Shown here: in pieces, positions 55,148 to 64,000 of the stretch
Numbering within the stretch: the stretch's first letter is position 1
Layout of the letters: each line of letters starts with the position of its first letter
Source: Cervus elaphus
Lineage: Eukaryota > Chordata > Mammalia > Artiodactyla > Cervidae
Reading direction: 5' to 3'
NCBI RefSeq assembly: GCF_910594005.1
Contig: NC_057841.1
Span: 11,765,001-11,829,000 of the forward strand
DNA: 64,000 nucleotides
Translations under genes and position numbers: made by a program
The notes under the pieces: generated by a model
Database searches by the model: none
What the model was told of the DNA's origin: nothing
What the model saw: the letters and a program-made list of their open reading frames with translations, nothing else

Positions 55148-55412
55148 TTGCTATTGTTTAGTCATTAAGTCGTGTCTGACTCTTTGCAACCGTGTGGATT
55201 GCAGCACCTCCAGGCTTCCCTGTCCTTCACTATCTCCCAGAGTTTGCTCAGTTCATGTCTATTGAGTCCATCATGCGATCTAACCATCTCATCCTCTGCT
55301 GCCCCCTTCTCCTCCTGCCCTCAATCTTTCCCAGCATCAGGGTCTTCTCCAATGAGTCATCTCTTCACACCAGGTGGCCAAAGCATTGGAGCTTCAGTTT
55401 CAGCACATCCTT
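55148..55412 (-). mobile_element. BovB 3' end
   Basis: 'ttgctattgtttagtcattaagtcgtgtctgac' to 'cattggagcttcagtttcagcacatcc'; older variant with the TTGTT-type terminus. Confidence 0.8.
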
Positions 55413-56081
55413 CTTAGCTTCCAGCATCTCAACTCATCTCTCCGACCTTCAGGAAACCAGATGCCATCATGGTGAGTGGTCACTGTATTGGTCAAGGGAA
55501 ATTGGTTCTTGATTTCAAGATCGAGGGGCCTGGGCAGAGCTGTGTTTGAGAAGACAGACAGACAGCGTGGCCTCACCTGGGCCAGCAGACTCCAGCCCAG
55601 AAGCGCTTTGGGCCACGTAACTGACCTCTCAGGAGCTGTTCTGGATACAAATCTCAGACACAAATTAACCAACAACATCTTCCAAGGAAAATATGATCAT
55701 TTCCAGTAAAATATTAAAATAAAATCAGGGAGAACTTCCTGCAATTACTTTCTTTGACTGGAATGCCAATATCTTTACATCCTCTGAATCTTTAATATTT
55801 TCAATGTTTAGAGAAACTCCCAGATGGTTGTTTGTCTATTAAATAAGTTTTAAAGATATACTTTGTGAAGTGTGGCTGTATCTGGATGGAGAGATTGTGG
55901 AGCAGTTTCACTTTTCAATTTTCTACGTTGTGAATTGTTTGAACTTCTTACAGGGCAAATATATGTTTTGAAGTTTACAGATATATACTTTGCAATCCAA
56001 AAAGTAATCTTCACAGGTTGAGAACTTCCTGGATTATTGTTCCATGTCAAGCCAGCCCTTTGAGTATCTATCGATGAATGT
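55413..56081. other. Unique sequence, no supported feature
   Basis: AT-rich after 55700; nothing recognised. Confidence 0.5.
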
Positions 56082-56089
56082 ATATTACA

Positions 56090-56313
56090 CGTGGGGCTTC
56101 CCAGGTGGTACTAGTGGAGAAGAACCCAGTGGCCAATGCTGGAGATGTAAGAGACTCAGGTTCAATCCCTGGGTCAGGACGGTCCCCTGGAAAAGAAATG
56201 GCAACCCACTCCAGTATTCTTGCCTGGAGAATCCCATGGACAGAGGAGCCTGGCGGATTACAGTCCACGGGATGGCAGAGTTGGCTGTGACTGAGGCCAC
56301 TTAGCACACACCC
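56090..56313 (+). mobile_element. Bov-tA SINE with target duplication
   Basis: atattaca at 56082-56089 and 56314-56321; full head and body. Confidence 0.85.
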
Positions 56314-56321
56314 ATATTACA

Positions 56322-57303
56322 GGTATGTTTTTGCCTACAGTGTAATGCCATGCCCTTATTAATGCTCAATAAATATTAGTTGAATAGAATTATCGAGAAG
56401 GATACAAACCCTGTCTCTTACCATTGAGAACATTGTCGAAAAGTCAGTCCATTGCTGTCTTAACCATTGTTACAGACTGAATTCTGAACATCTATCCATT
56501 CAGTTCATCCTAAAATGAATGAATGGAAAACGAGGGAAGGAGGAACAACAAAATGGGAACCTCAGAGATGTGTGATCTTCCTCACGCTAAGGAATTCTGG
56601 AAGGCTGTGCCCGTGATTGCCTCTTGGTTGTTTTTTAACCAACCTTGGTGTAAACCTGTGCCTTCCTGTCTGTTTGCACTGCCAGACTCTTCAGAGGCCC
56701 CGTCCAACCCCTTACCATCTCTGCAGCAGTGTTTGGCGCCCTAGCAACCCTGAGTGTGAATCCGCTGTACCTGTGGTCGCTGCGTGCACCGTGGCCTCAC
56801 CTGGAATGGAATGAAGCATGTTGTCTGAGGACTCACCAGCACCACATCCTCCCCAGGCATGTAGCGCCTGGCCCTGCCCCCAGGCGAGATATTTACCTGG
56901 GCACGTGCTCAGCAGGGCTGAGTCACCAGCCCCTCAGAAACCTCACCTCCTAAGGCTGGCTGCTTTATTAAAGAATTGGCTGAGCACCAGCAAGTGAGCT
57001 ATTTTTATTCAAAACTCAGGCTCGAAGATAAAATTATGGCCGAGAGGAAAAGAGATGCTGAATGTGCTTTCTGGAAAGTCTAAAGTGAAACGCTCTTGCA
57101 GTCCTGCTGTTGTTCCAAGGGCAGCACTTGAGTCAATCCACAGAGCCTTGTTTGTGTTCCTGGGGGAGAAATCAAGCCACGGGATGCAACCCACGTGCCC
57201 CTTATGTAGACAGGGGCGCATCCTTGCCACATCCGATGCTGGGGCCCAGAGTGGTCAAATTGAAGAGCATCCAAAGCAGAGCATGGAGCCAACTCACGTC
57301 AGC
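56322..57303. other. Unique sequence, no supported feature
   Basis: Several short frames at 56523-57290 with no recognised product. Confidence 0.5.
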
Positions 57304-57517
57304 GTCAGGGTTTCCCAGTGGCTCAGCGGGAAAGAATCCACCTGCAACCATTGGGTTCCATCCCTGGGTCGGGAAGATCCTCTGGAGGGCATGTCAACCC
57401 ACTCTAGCATTCTTGCCTGGAGAGTCCTATGGACAGAGGAGCCTGAAGGGCTTCCTGGTACTCTTGGCTGCTCACAAAGAGTCAGACAGGACTGAGCCAC
57501 TAAACAATAACAACATG
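57304..57517 (+). mobile_element. Bov-tA SINE
   Basis: Head shortened after the A-box region, body with a duplicated 'gggcttcctgg' piece near 57448, tail 'aaacaataacaac'. Confidence 0.8.
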
Positions 57518-57759
57518 TCAGAATCAGTGACTCTGCAACACTCCTTGACTCCCAGGTCACCATGATGTCCTGGTGTTGGGGTTTGAAAAGCCAGGAAAAG
57601 CATGAAAAGCCAGGAAAAAAACTTAAGTGGGTAGAACTCTTGAGAGAGAGACATAAACAATTCTTTACCAATAGAATTTAACAGTGTCCACAGAGCCTCC
57701 TTCACCACCTTTCCCAACAAGCCTCACTGCCTCTTAGTACATCAGAACATAGGTCTAGA
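57518..57759. other. Unique sequence with a short tandem duplication
   Basis: An 'aaaagccaggaaaagcatg' unit is partly repeated in tandem at 57582-57618. Confidence 0.6.
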
Positions 57760-58036
57760 CTTACGGTTGCCAGGGCGGGAGGATGTGGGGGAAGGGATAG
57801 TTAGGGAGTATGGGACAGACATGTACACACGGCTATACTGAAAACGGATCACCAACAAGGACCGGCTGTAGAGCACCGGGAACTCTGCTCAATGTTATGT
57901 GGCGGCCTGGATGGGAGGGGAATTGGGGGAGAATGGATACATGTGTGTGTGTGGCTGAGTCACCCTGCTGTCCACCTGAAACTATCACAACCCTGCTAAT
58001 CGGCTATACTCTAATATAAAATAAAAAGATTTTAAA
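57760..58036 (+). mobile_element. Bovine-type L1 3' end
   Basis: 'cttacggttgccagggcgggaggatg...tgtacacacggctatactgaaaacgg...ctgagtcaccctgctgtccacctgaaactatcacaacc' and a terminal 'aataaaaagatttta'. Confidence 0.8.
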
Positions 58037-58349
58037 AAACATATTTCCAGGACCTAGTCGGTGTTTGTAACTTTGTAGGTGGTGGATTAAAGTTTCAAAA
58101 TTGAGCCAAGAGATGGCCTAAAATTAAGCTGGAGGTTAAAGGGAATTGAGAGTGAGTGTGACGATGGTGATCCTGAAACACAGGATTGAAACCAGAGCCG
58201 CCGCATCCATCCAGACAGCACCCTTGGTTTGTGGATGGTCCCCAAAGCCTGAGAGTCTTGTGAGTCAAGTCCCTCAGAAACAGGTCTGGGAGGTTTGACA
58301 GGTGAGGTGTATTAAAAGTATTTTTGGAAAAAAAAAAAAGTATTTTTGA

Positions 58350-58955
58350 CTTAAGGACAGATTTTATTTTCTTGGGCTCCAAAATCACTGCAGTTGGTGA
58401 CTGTAGCCACAAAATTAAAAGACGCTTGCTCTTTGGAAGAAAAGCTGTGACAAATCTAGACAGCAAGTTAAGAAGCAGAGACATCACTTTGCCAACAAAC
58501 GTCTGTAGCGTCAAAGCTATGGTTTTTCAGTAGTCATGTACAGATGTGAGAGTTGGACCATAAAGAAGGTTGAGCACTAAGGAATTGATGCTTTTGAAAT
58601 ATGGTGCTGAAGAAGACTCTTGGGAGTCCCTTGGCCTGCAAGGAGGTCAAACTAGTCAAACCTAAAGGAAATCAACCCTGAATATTCATTGGAAAGACTG
58701 ATGCTGAAGCTGAAGCTCCAATACTTTTGCCAGCTGATGTGAAGAGCTGACTCATTAGGAAAAACCCTGGTGCTGGGAAAGATTGAGAGCAAGAGGAGAA
58801 TAGGGCAACAGATGCTGAGATGGTTGGATGGGATCACTGACTCAATGGATTTGAATATGAGCAAACTTCAGGAAATAGTGAAGGACAGGGAAGCCTGGAG
58901 TGCTGCAGTCCATGGGGTCACAAAGAGTCAGACACACTTCGAAAATGAACACCAT
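58350..58955 (+). mobile_element. 5'-truncated BovB, older variant
   Basis: Begins at the DFIFLGSKITADGDCSH region and runs to the 3' terminus; frames broken near 58533, 58580 and 58750. The RT catalytic motif lies upstream of the truncation and is absent. Confidence 0.85.
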
Positions 58956-59439
58956 CACCACCATTGGAGTCGATGAATATCTGTATTAGGTGAGCCACAA
59001 AATTAAGAGAAAAAAGTATAGCTTAAATCTAGCCAAATGAGATTAAGATCAGTATTAATTATAATCAGTTACCTAAAATTTGAGAGCAATTTTGAAAATG
59101 AAGGGTAAAGAGCCCTTATCCTATTAACTAACATACTCTTCATTTTACTTTTTAAATTCTATGAGATCACTTGATGGATTAAACGAAATACTGGAAGAAT
59201 GAATTCCTTGGACGACGGCACTGTTAGCAAAGGAAACTAGGAAAAAAAAATGACACAGAGAGTCTGAAGCGGTGGGGTTCATCTAAACACCACATAATGG
59301 AGAGGGGATGGTGACCGAGGCAGTCACACTTCATCCACTCGTCCGTTCATTCCGTGGTTACTGAATGGTGAATTAGACAAATGAGATCAGGTTGGCATTT
59401 CAGCAAGATGATTGGTTGCCCTGAAGAAAGAGGGTGGGG
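58956..59439. other. Unique AT-rich sequence, no supported feature
   Basis: Nothing recognised. Confidence 0.5.
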
Positions 59440-59580
59440 GACTTCACTGGTGGTCCTGGGGCTGAGACTCTGTGCTCCCAAAGCAGGGGGTCCCGATTTG
59501 ACCCCTGGTCAGGGAACTAGAGCCCACATGCTGCAACTAAGATCTAGTGCAGATATATGTGGACAGGGGAGCCTGGCGGG
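59440..59580 (+). mobile_element. CHR-2-like SINE fused to a Bov-A scrap
   Basis: 'ggacttcactggtggtcc...gacccctggtcagggaactagagcccacatgctgcaactaagatc' (59440-59550). It is followed by a Bov-A-like 'gtggacaggggagcctggcggg' that ends exactly where the inverted repeat begins. Confidence 0.6.
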
Positions 59581-59690
59581 AGTTCAGGCTGCTGTCGTGT
59601 CCGCCCAGGATCACTGAGGCAGCTCTAACCACTCCTGCTTCCAATCTCACCCCTTCACACCCTTTTTGAAATATAATATATATATATCTG

Positions 59691-59738
59691 GGCTCCATGG
59701 CATCGCAGAGTCAGACATGACTGAGCGACTAACACTTT
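59691..59738 (+). mobile_element. Bov-A 3' fragment
   Basis: 'ctccatggcatcgcagagtcagacatgactgagcgactaacacttt'. It is complementary to the start of the adjacent reverse SINE and so forms an inner hairpin. Confidence 0.8.
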
Positions 59739-59750
59739 TATATATATGAA

Positions 59751-59937
59751 AATCACTCAGTCGTGTCTGACTCTTTGCAACCCCATGGACTATACAGTCC
59801 ATGGAATTCTCCAGGCCAGAATACTGGAGTGGGTAGCCCTTCCCTTCTCCAGGGGATCTTCCCAACCCAGGGATCGAACCCAGCTCTCCCACATTGTAGG
59901 CAGATTCTTTGCCAGCTGAGCCACAAGGGAAGCCCAA
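59751..59937 (-). mobile_element. Bov-tA SINE
   Basis: Reverse body from 'atcactcagtcgtgtctgac', head ending 'gagccacaagggaagccca'. Confidence 0.88.
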
Positions 59938-59946
59938 ATATATATA

Positions 59947-59991
<45 letters not shown>

Positions 59992-60052
59992 ATTTATATT
60001 TATATATATATATATTTATATTTATATATTTTATATATATTTATATATATAA
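59938..60052. repeat. (TA)n / TTTATA low-complexity tract
   Basis: Almost only TA and TTTATA units; part of the inverted-repeat spacer and arm. Confidence 0.95.
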
Positions 60053-60142
60053 TATTTCAAAAAGGGTGTGAGGAGGTAAGGTTGGAAGCAGACGTCAGAG
60101 CTGCCTCAGCGATCCTGGGCGGACACGACAGCAGCCTGAACT

Positions 60143-60794
60143 CTCTGATGACCTAGAAACAGACAGACTCAAGGGGTAGATGCCTGGCAGGTGGACTCAG
60201 CTCCTGTGCAAAGATTATTCATACAATCAGGAGGAGAAACTCCAGCTGTCTCCACCAAGGAACACTTCTTGAGATCAGGTTATAATAACAGTAGTTGAAA
60301 TTAATGTGCTTCTACACTCTCCATCTGTGTAGCAATAAAGCAGCTCGGAGGGTTCCTTCAAATCTTAGCTCTTCAGGCTAGCTTTGTGACCTTGGAAAAG
60401 CTCCTAACCTCTCTGTGCCTCCAGTTCATGGACAGTTTTATAAGGATTAAGTGAGTTAATTATATGTCCCTGACCCCATGTACTTTTGTGTCTAATCATC
60501 TTGTGAGATTAATCAACTCACATTCTCAGACAGCAGATATGCCAGGCCATCGATACTGCATGATGCCGCACCTGCTCGTTTTTAATCTGCGGTGTCCCCA
60601 GGGCACAGGTCAGCTCCCGGCACGCCTGTGAAACCAACTGTGACCCGGCTGAAGGTCAGCTCATAGGCCTCACCTGCCCACACCTGAGCATCGCCCTGCC
60701 TGCCTCTCAGACTCCAGCCGTCCTGATGGCAGCCACAAGTCATGTATTCCTAACCACCACTCATGATGGGCCAATTTACTTTTTTCCTTTAAAC
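60143..60794 (+). other. Mostly unique; MIR at about 60363-60475
   Basis: 'caaatcttagctcttcaggctagctttgtgaccttggaaaagctcc...ggattaagtgagttaat' is a MIR core. The rest has no recognised feature. Confidence 0.6.
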
Positions 60795-61450
60795 TTTTTG
60801 TTTTGTACTGTGGTACAGCCAATGAGCAAATGTTGTGGTAGTCTCAGGTGAACAGCGAGGGGACTCAGTCATTCACATACATTCTTCCTCAAGGGGATTT
60901 CCTGGTGGCTCAGATGGTAAAGAATCCGCCGGCAGTGGGGGAGACCTGGGTTCTATCCCTGGGTCAGGAAGATCCCCTGGAGAAGGGAATGGCCGCCCAC
61001 TCCAGTATTGTTGCCTGGAGAATCCCATGGATGGAGAAGCCTGGCGGGCTACAGTCCGTGGGGTCACAAAGAGTCAAAAACGACTGAACGACTTCACTTT
61101 CATTCTTCCTCAAACCCCCCTCCTATCCAGGGTGGCACACAACTCTGAGCAGAGTTCCCGGTGTGATACGGTAGGTCCTCGAAGGTTATCCATTTCAAAT
61201 AGAGCAGTGTGTACATGACCTTCCCAAACTCCCTAACGATCCCTTCCCCCCAGCCCCCGCTCTGCACACACCCCCACCCCACACCCCGGCAACCATCAGT
61301 TTGTTTTCTAAGTCTGTGAGTCTCTTTCTGTTTTGTTAGTAAGTTCATGTGTGCCATTTCTTTTTAGATCCCACATACAAGGGACGTCACATGGTGTTTC
61401 TCCTTCTCTGTGGACCTACCTCACTCATCTGACACTCTCTAGGTCACAAT
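60795..61450 (-). mobile_element. Bovine-type L1 3' UTR, interrupted
   Basis: Reverse L1 3' UTR ('ttttgttttgtactgtggtacagccaatgagc', 'tatccatttcaaatagagcagtgtgtacatgacc', 'ttcatgtgtgccatttctttttagatcccacatacaaggg'). It is split by a SINE at 60893-61100. Confidence 0.8.
60893..61100 (+). mobile_element. Bov-tA SINE nested in L1, with target duplication
   Basis: The perfect 13-bp duplication cattcttcctcaa lies at 60880-60892 and 61101-61113. Head and body are complete. Confidence 0.92.
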
Positions 61451-61807
61451 GGGCCAGGTCAGAACATGACTGTGTGGACAGTGGTTTAACCTCTCAGGTT
61501 GCTTGACCACACTGGTGTGGACTGCTCAGTATTTATGCTTTGTTGTTTCAGCAGGAGGGCCCATGTCTTCACTGCTTTCAAATGCTACCTAGAACCCTCT
61601 TCCCTGCTCCAGGAAACAGGGGCGGCTCCAGAGGTCTGTGCTGCTCTTAGCCTCCACGGGTCCCTGCCTGTCTATCAGAGTCTCGTCACTCTGATGATAC
61701 CAGGAGCAACCTTCTGCACAGTTAATAAACGGGGATGTTTCCCGTACTTCTCCCTAGCAATGAATAACATGAAACATAATACATGATGTTTAAAATTTGA
61801 TTTTGTT
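61451..61807. other. Unique sequence, no supported feature
   Basis: A 95-codon plus frame (61499-61786) without recognised motifs; treated as chance. Confidence 0.45.
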
Positions 61808-62790
61808 ATTGTTTCTGTTCAGTCGGTAAGTCCTGGCTGACTTTTTGCGACCCCATGGACTACAGCACAGCAGGCTTCCCTGTCCTTCACCATCTCCCAG
61901 AGTTTGCTCAGATTCATGTGCACTGAGTCTGTGATCTTATCTATCCATCTCATCCTCTGTCGTCCCCTTCTCCTCTTGCCTTCAATCTTCCCAGCATCAG
62001 CGTCTTTTCCTATGAGTCACCTCTTCCCATCAGTATTGGAGCTTCCCAAAGTATTGGGGCTTCAGCATCAGTCCTTCCAGTGAATATTCAGGACTGATTT
62101 CCTTTAGGATTGGCTGGTTTGATCTCCTTGATGTCCAAGGGACTCTCAAGAGTCTTCTCCAGCACCACAGTTCAAAAGCATCCTTCTTCGATGCTCAGCC
62201 TGTCAGTGGAAGCACACTGACTGAAACCGCCCACCCTGGCCCAGCACCACGTAACCATTGTGTGAGGTTTTAGGACAGGAGGTCCTGGTAAGGAACACGG
62301 AAGTAATGAGCCACCACCAACCGGAAGAGTTCAGGAAAGGTCAGAAGGAGACACCACGTGTCTGACCGCCTCCCAGAATCCTTCTCTCTGGCATCCATCT
62401 TGGCTGAACAAGGCGTGCACCACCAGGAAGGACCCTGAGTCAGAGTGACTGGTAAGAGACAACCCAGAAGCCAATCCCATCACCATAAAGCCCGAGACTG
62501 CCAGCCACGTGGTGGAGCAGCCCTCCTGCGTTCCTCGCCCTTGCTCTCTACCGGGCGCCCCTTCCCAGTGAAGTTGCTTGCTTTGTCAGCTGGGTGTTTC
62601 CTCAGACAATTAATTCCCCAGTGTTAGACAAGGATGATTGTTTGGGCCCTGGAAGGGCTCCCTCTTCTGCAACAAGCCCTCTTTATGGTCCAACCGTCAC
62701 ATCCATACATGACTACTAGAAAAACCGTAGCTTTGACTAGACAGACCTTTGTCAGCAAGGTGATGTCTCTGCTTTTTAATACACTAAGTT
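61808..62790 (-). mobile_element. 5'-truncated BovB interrupted by an LTR
   Basis: Reverse BovB 3' region 61808-62200, continuing across the LTR at 62675-62790. The break falls between 'gatgctcagcc' and 'ctctttatggtccaacc', adjacent in intact BovB copies. It ends inside the AVSDFIF/SLKSKDITLPTK region. Confidence 0.88.
62201..62674 (+). mobile_element. Solo LTR (BTLTR1-like) inserted in BovB
   Basis: Starts tgtcagtggaagcacactga and ends 'cttctgcaaca' (TG...CA), 474 bp. The 4-bp target duplication agcc lies at 62197-62200 and 62675-62678, a length usual for class I (gammaretrovirus-like) ERVs. No retroviral coding sequence flanks it, so it is a recombination remnant. It is related to 26865-27330 but better preserved. 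Confidence 0.88.
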
Positions 62791-63582
62791 TGTCATAGTA
62801 TATTTTAAATGATCATGAATCCTAATCTATCCTATTGATTTTTACTGAATTCAGTGGTATTGAGTAAGCTGCTTTTGGTTACTTTCTCACCCAAAGTTTC
62901 CCTTTCCTTATAAATAAGACCCTTTCTGAGCGTGGGCTGGGACCCCTCCCACACTCCTCACAATGTAAGGGGGTCCATCAGTCACAGACCCTCCGTCCTT
63001 ACTCACAGGGACTTAGTAAGCACAGTAGCTAAATCGACCATTTCACTGACATTGAAAAATCAATGACAAATCTGTCCCTTCACTGACCTCAGAGAAAACT
63101 GGTTTTCTTCATATTTTTTAACAGCAATTTTCTCCAATGACTAAAAGTCCAGGGGGGAAGAAATGAAGAGGAATATCAAAATGCATACCTAGGATCAAAG
63201 GCTAACTTAGCTTAAAGACTTAAACAGGTTTAAGCTAGGTAAACATTAACTTGGTAGGGTATGCATTTGCAGTAGACGCAAATGTTTAAAGGGTGAAGTC
63301 ATCTAGGATCAAGGAATTGTAAATGCAGATAAATCACCAGAAGCAAACGAAAACTGAGATTCGTACATAGATCAATATCTCAGCCATGAAGCTGATAGAC
63401 TTATCAAACAGAATCTAGAAATACACAGAAAGAACAAAGCATCTTGATTAAGTAAAATTGATAGCTAGAATCAGGAAACAGTTTACTATTAAGATTTTAA
63501 TTTAATTTACGGTATTGAGAAAAATCAATATTATTATGTCATAATTAATCAATATAATTATCTCTATATAGCTAGATGTTAT
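62791..63582. other. Unique AT-rich sequence
   Basis: A small imperfect hairpin (tagcttaaa/tttaagcta) lies at 63208-63237. No gene or repeat recognised. Confidence 0.5.
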
Positions 63583-64000
63583 ATATCAGCAAATTTGGAA
63601 AACTCAGCCGTGGCCACAGGACTGGAAAAGGGCAGTTTTCATTCCAGTCCCTAAGAAAGGCAATCCCAAAGAGTGCTCAAACTACCACACAATCGCACTC
63701 ATCTCACACGCTAGTAAAGTAATGCTCAAAATTCTCCAAGCCAGGCTTCAGCAATACATGAACCGAGAACTTCCAGATGTTCAAGCTGGTTTTAGAAAAG
63801 GCAGAGGAACCAGAGATCAAATTGCCAATATCCGCTGGATCATTGAAAAAGCAAGAGAGTTCCAGAAAAAACATCTATTTCTGCTTTATTGACTATGCCA
63901 AAGCCTTTGACTGTGTGGATCACAGTAAACTGTGGAAAATTCTGAAAGAGATGGGAATACCAGACCACCTGACCTGCCTCTTGAGAAACCTGTATGCAGG
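63583..64000 (+). mobile_element. BovB, 5' truncated, running off the window
   Basis: Begins in the RT at the ICQQIWKTQQWPQDWK region and continues past AKAFDCVDH to the window end. It carries the same one-base A-run frameshift (FQKKHLFLLY then stop) as the copy near 1515. Confidence 0.88.

Larger units (their letters stand above)
59581..60142. repeat. Large inverted repeat with AT/SINE spacer
   Basis: The arm at 59581-59686 is the reverse complement of 60037-60142. The outer 46 bases match with one difference. The inner 'tcacaccctttttgaaatat' segment matches exactly. A stretch of about 25 bases between them is diverged. The arms continue into facing TA-rich tracts. The spacer holds a SINE fragment, a SINE and a TA array. 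Confidence 0.9.

Noticed and set aside
62201..62674. Possible intact provirus
   Set aside because: Only one LTR is present and BovB sequence resumes immediately on both sides; no gag, pol or env is nearby.

Overview
The window is repeat-dense, intergenic-looking DNA from a ruminant, most likely a bovid. The evidence is the repeat fauna: BovB (RTE-clade) LINE copies, BovB-derived Bov-A and tRNA-headed Bov-tA SINEs, CHR-2-like SINEs shared with other cetartiodactyls, bovine-type L1 3' ends and two LTRs that I recall as BTLTR1-like. Older mammalian repeats (MIR, L2, MER5A, old L1) lie between them. All family names are from memory of consensus sequences, not from a search. I cannot tell cattle from sheep or goat. 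No intact host protein-coding gene is supported; the long open frames are BovB reverse transcriptase remnants, GC-rich or (TG)n artefacts, or frames I cannot identify.

Layout. 1-2.6 kb: an internally deleted BovB split by an L1 3' end. 2.6-10.7 kb: mostly unique sequence with an L1 tail, SINEs and a MER5A with its 8-bp target duplication. 10.8-12.2 kb: a 1.2-kb TG-rich array inside an old L1 3' UTR, followed by a CpG-rich stretch. 12.7-17.2 kb: unique sequence, MIR, SINEs and an unidentified minus-strand coding-like remnant. 17.2-22.8 kb: an L1 (+) carrying a Bov-A2, then a BovB whose 5' part is inverted (twin-priming pattern), then another truncated BovB. 22.8-28.3 kb: a GC-rich LTR-like block, an L1 tail, a SINE cluster, an LTR and a strong CpG-rich island. 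28-41 kb: largely unique AT-rich DNA with scattered SINEs. 41.3-44.5 kb: an L1 (-) carrying three nested SINEs, two tandem L1 tails, a BovB end and a 5S rRNA retropseudogene. 45-58 kb: the densest SINE/BovB field. 59.4-60.2 kb: a large inverted repeat. 60.8-64 kb: an L1 interrupted by a SINE, a BovB interrupted by a solo LTR, and a BovB running off the window.

The sequence reads as layered retrotransposition rather than a gene system. L1-type machinery is the probable mobiliser of the L1 tails and of the 5S copy, while BovB is the presumed helper for the Bov-A/Bov-tA SINEs that share its 3' end. Many insertions keep readable target-site duplications, so insertion order can be reconstructed. 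Regulatory possibilities are limited to two CpG-rich blocks, the LTRs and inverted SINE/BovB pairs.
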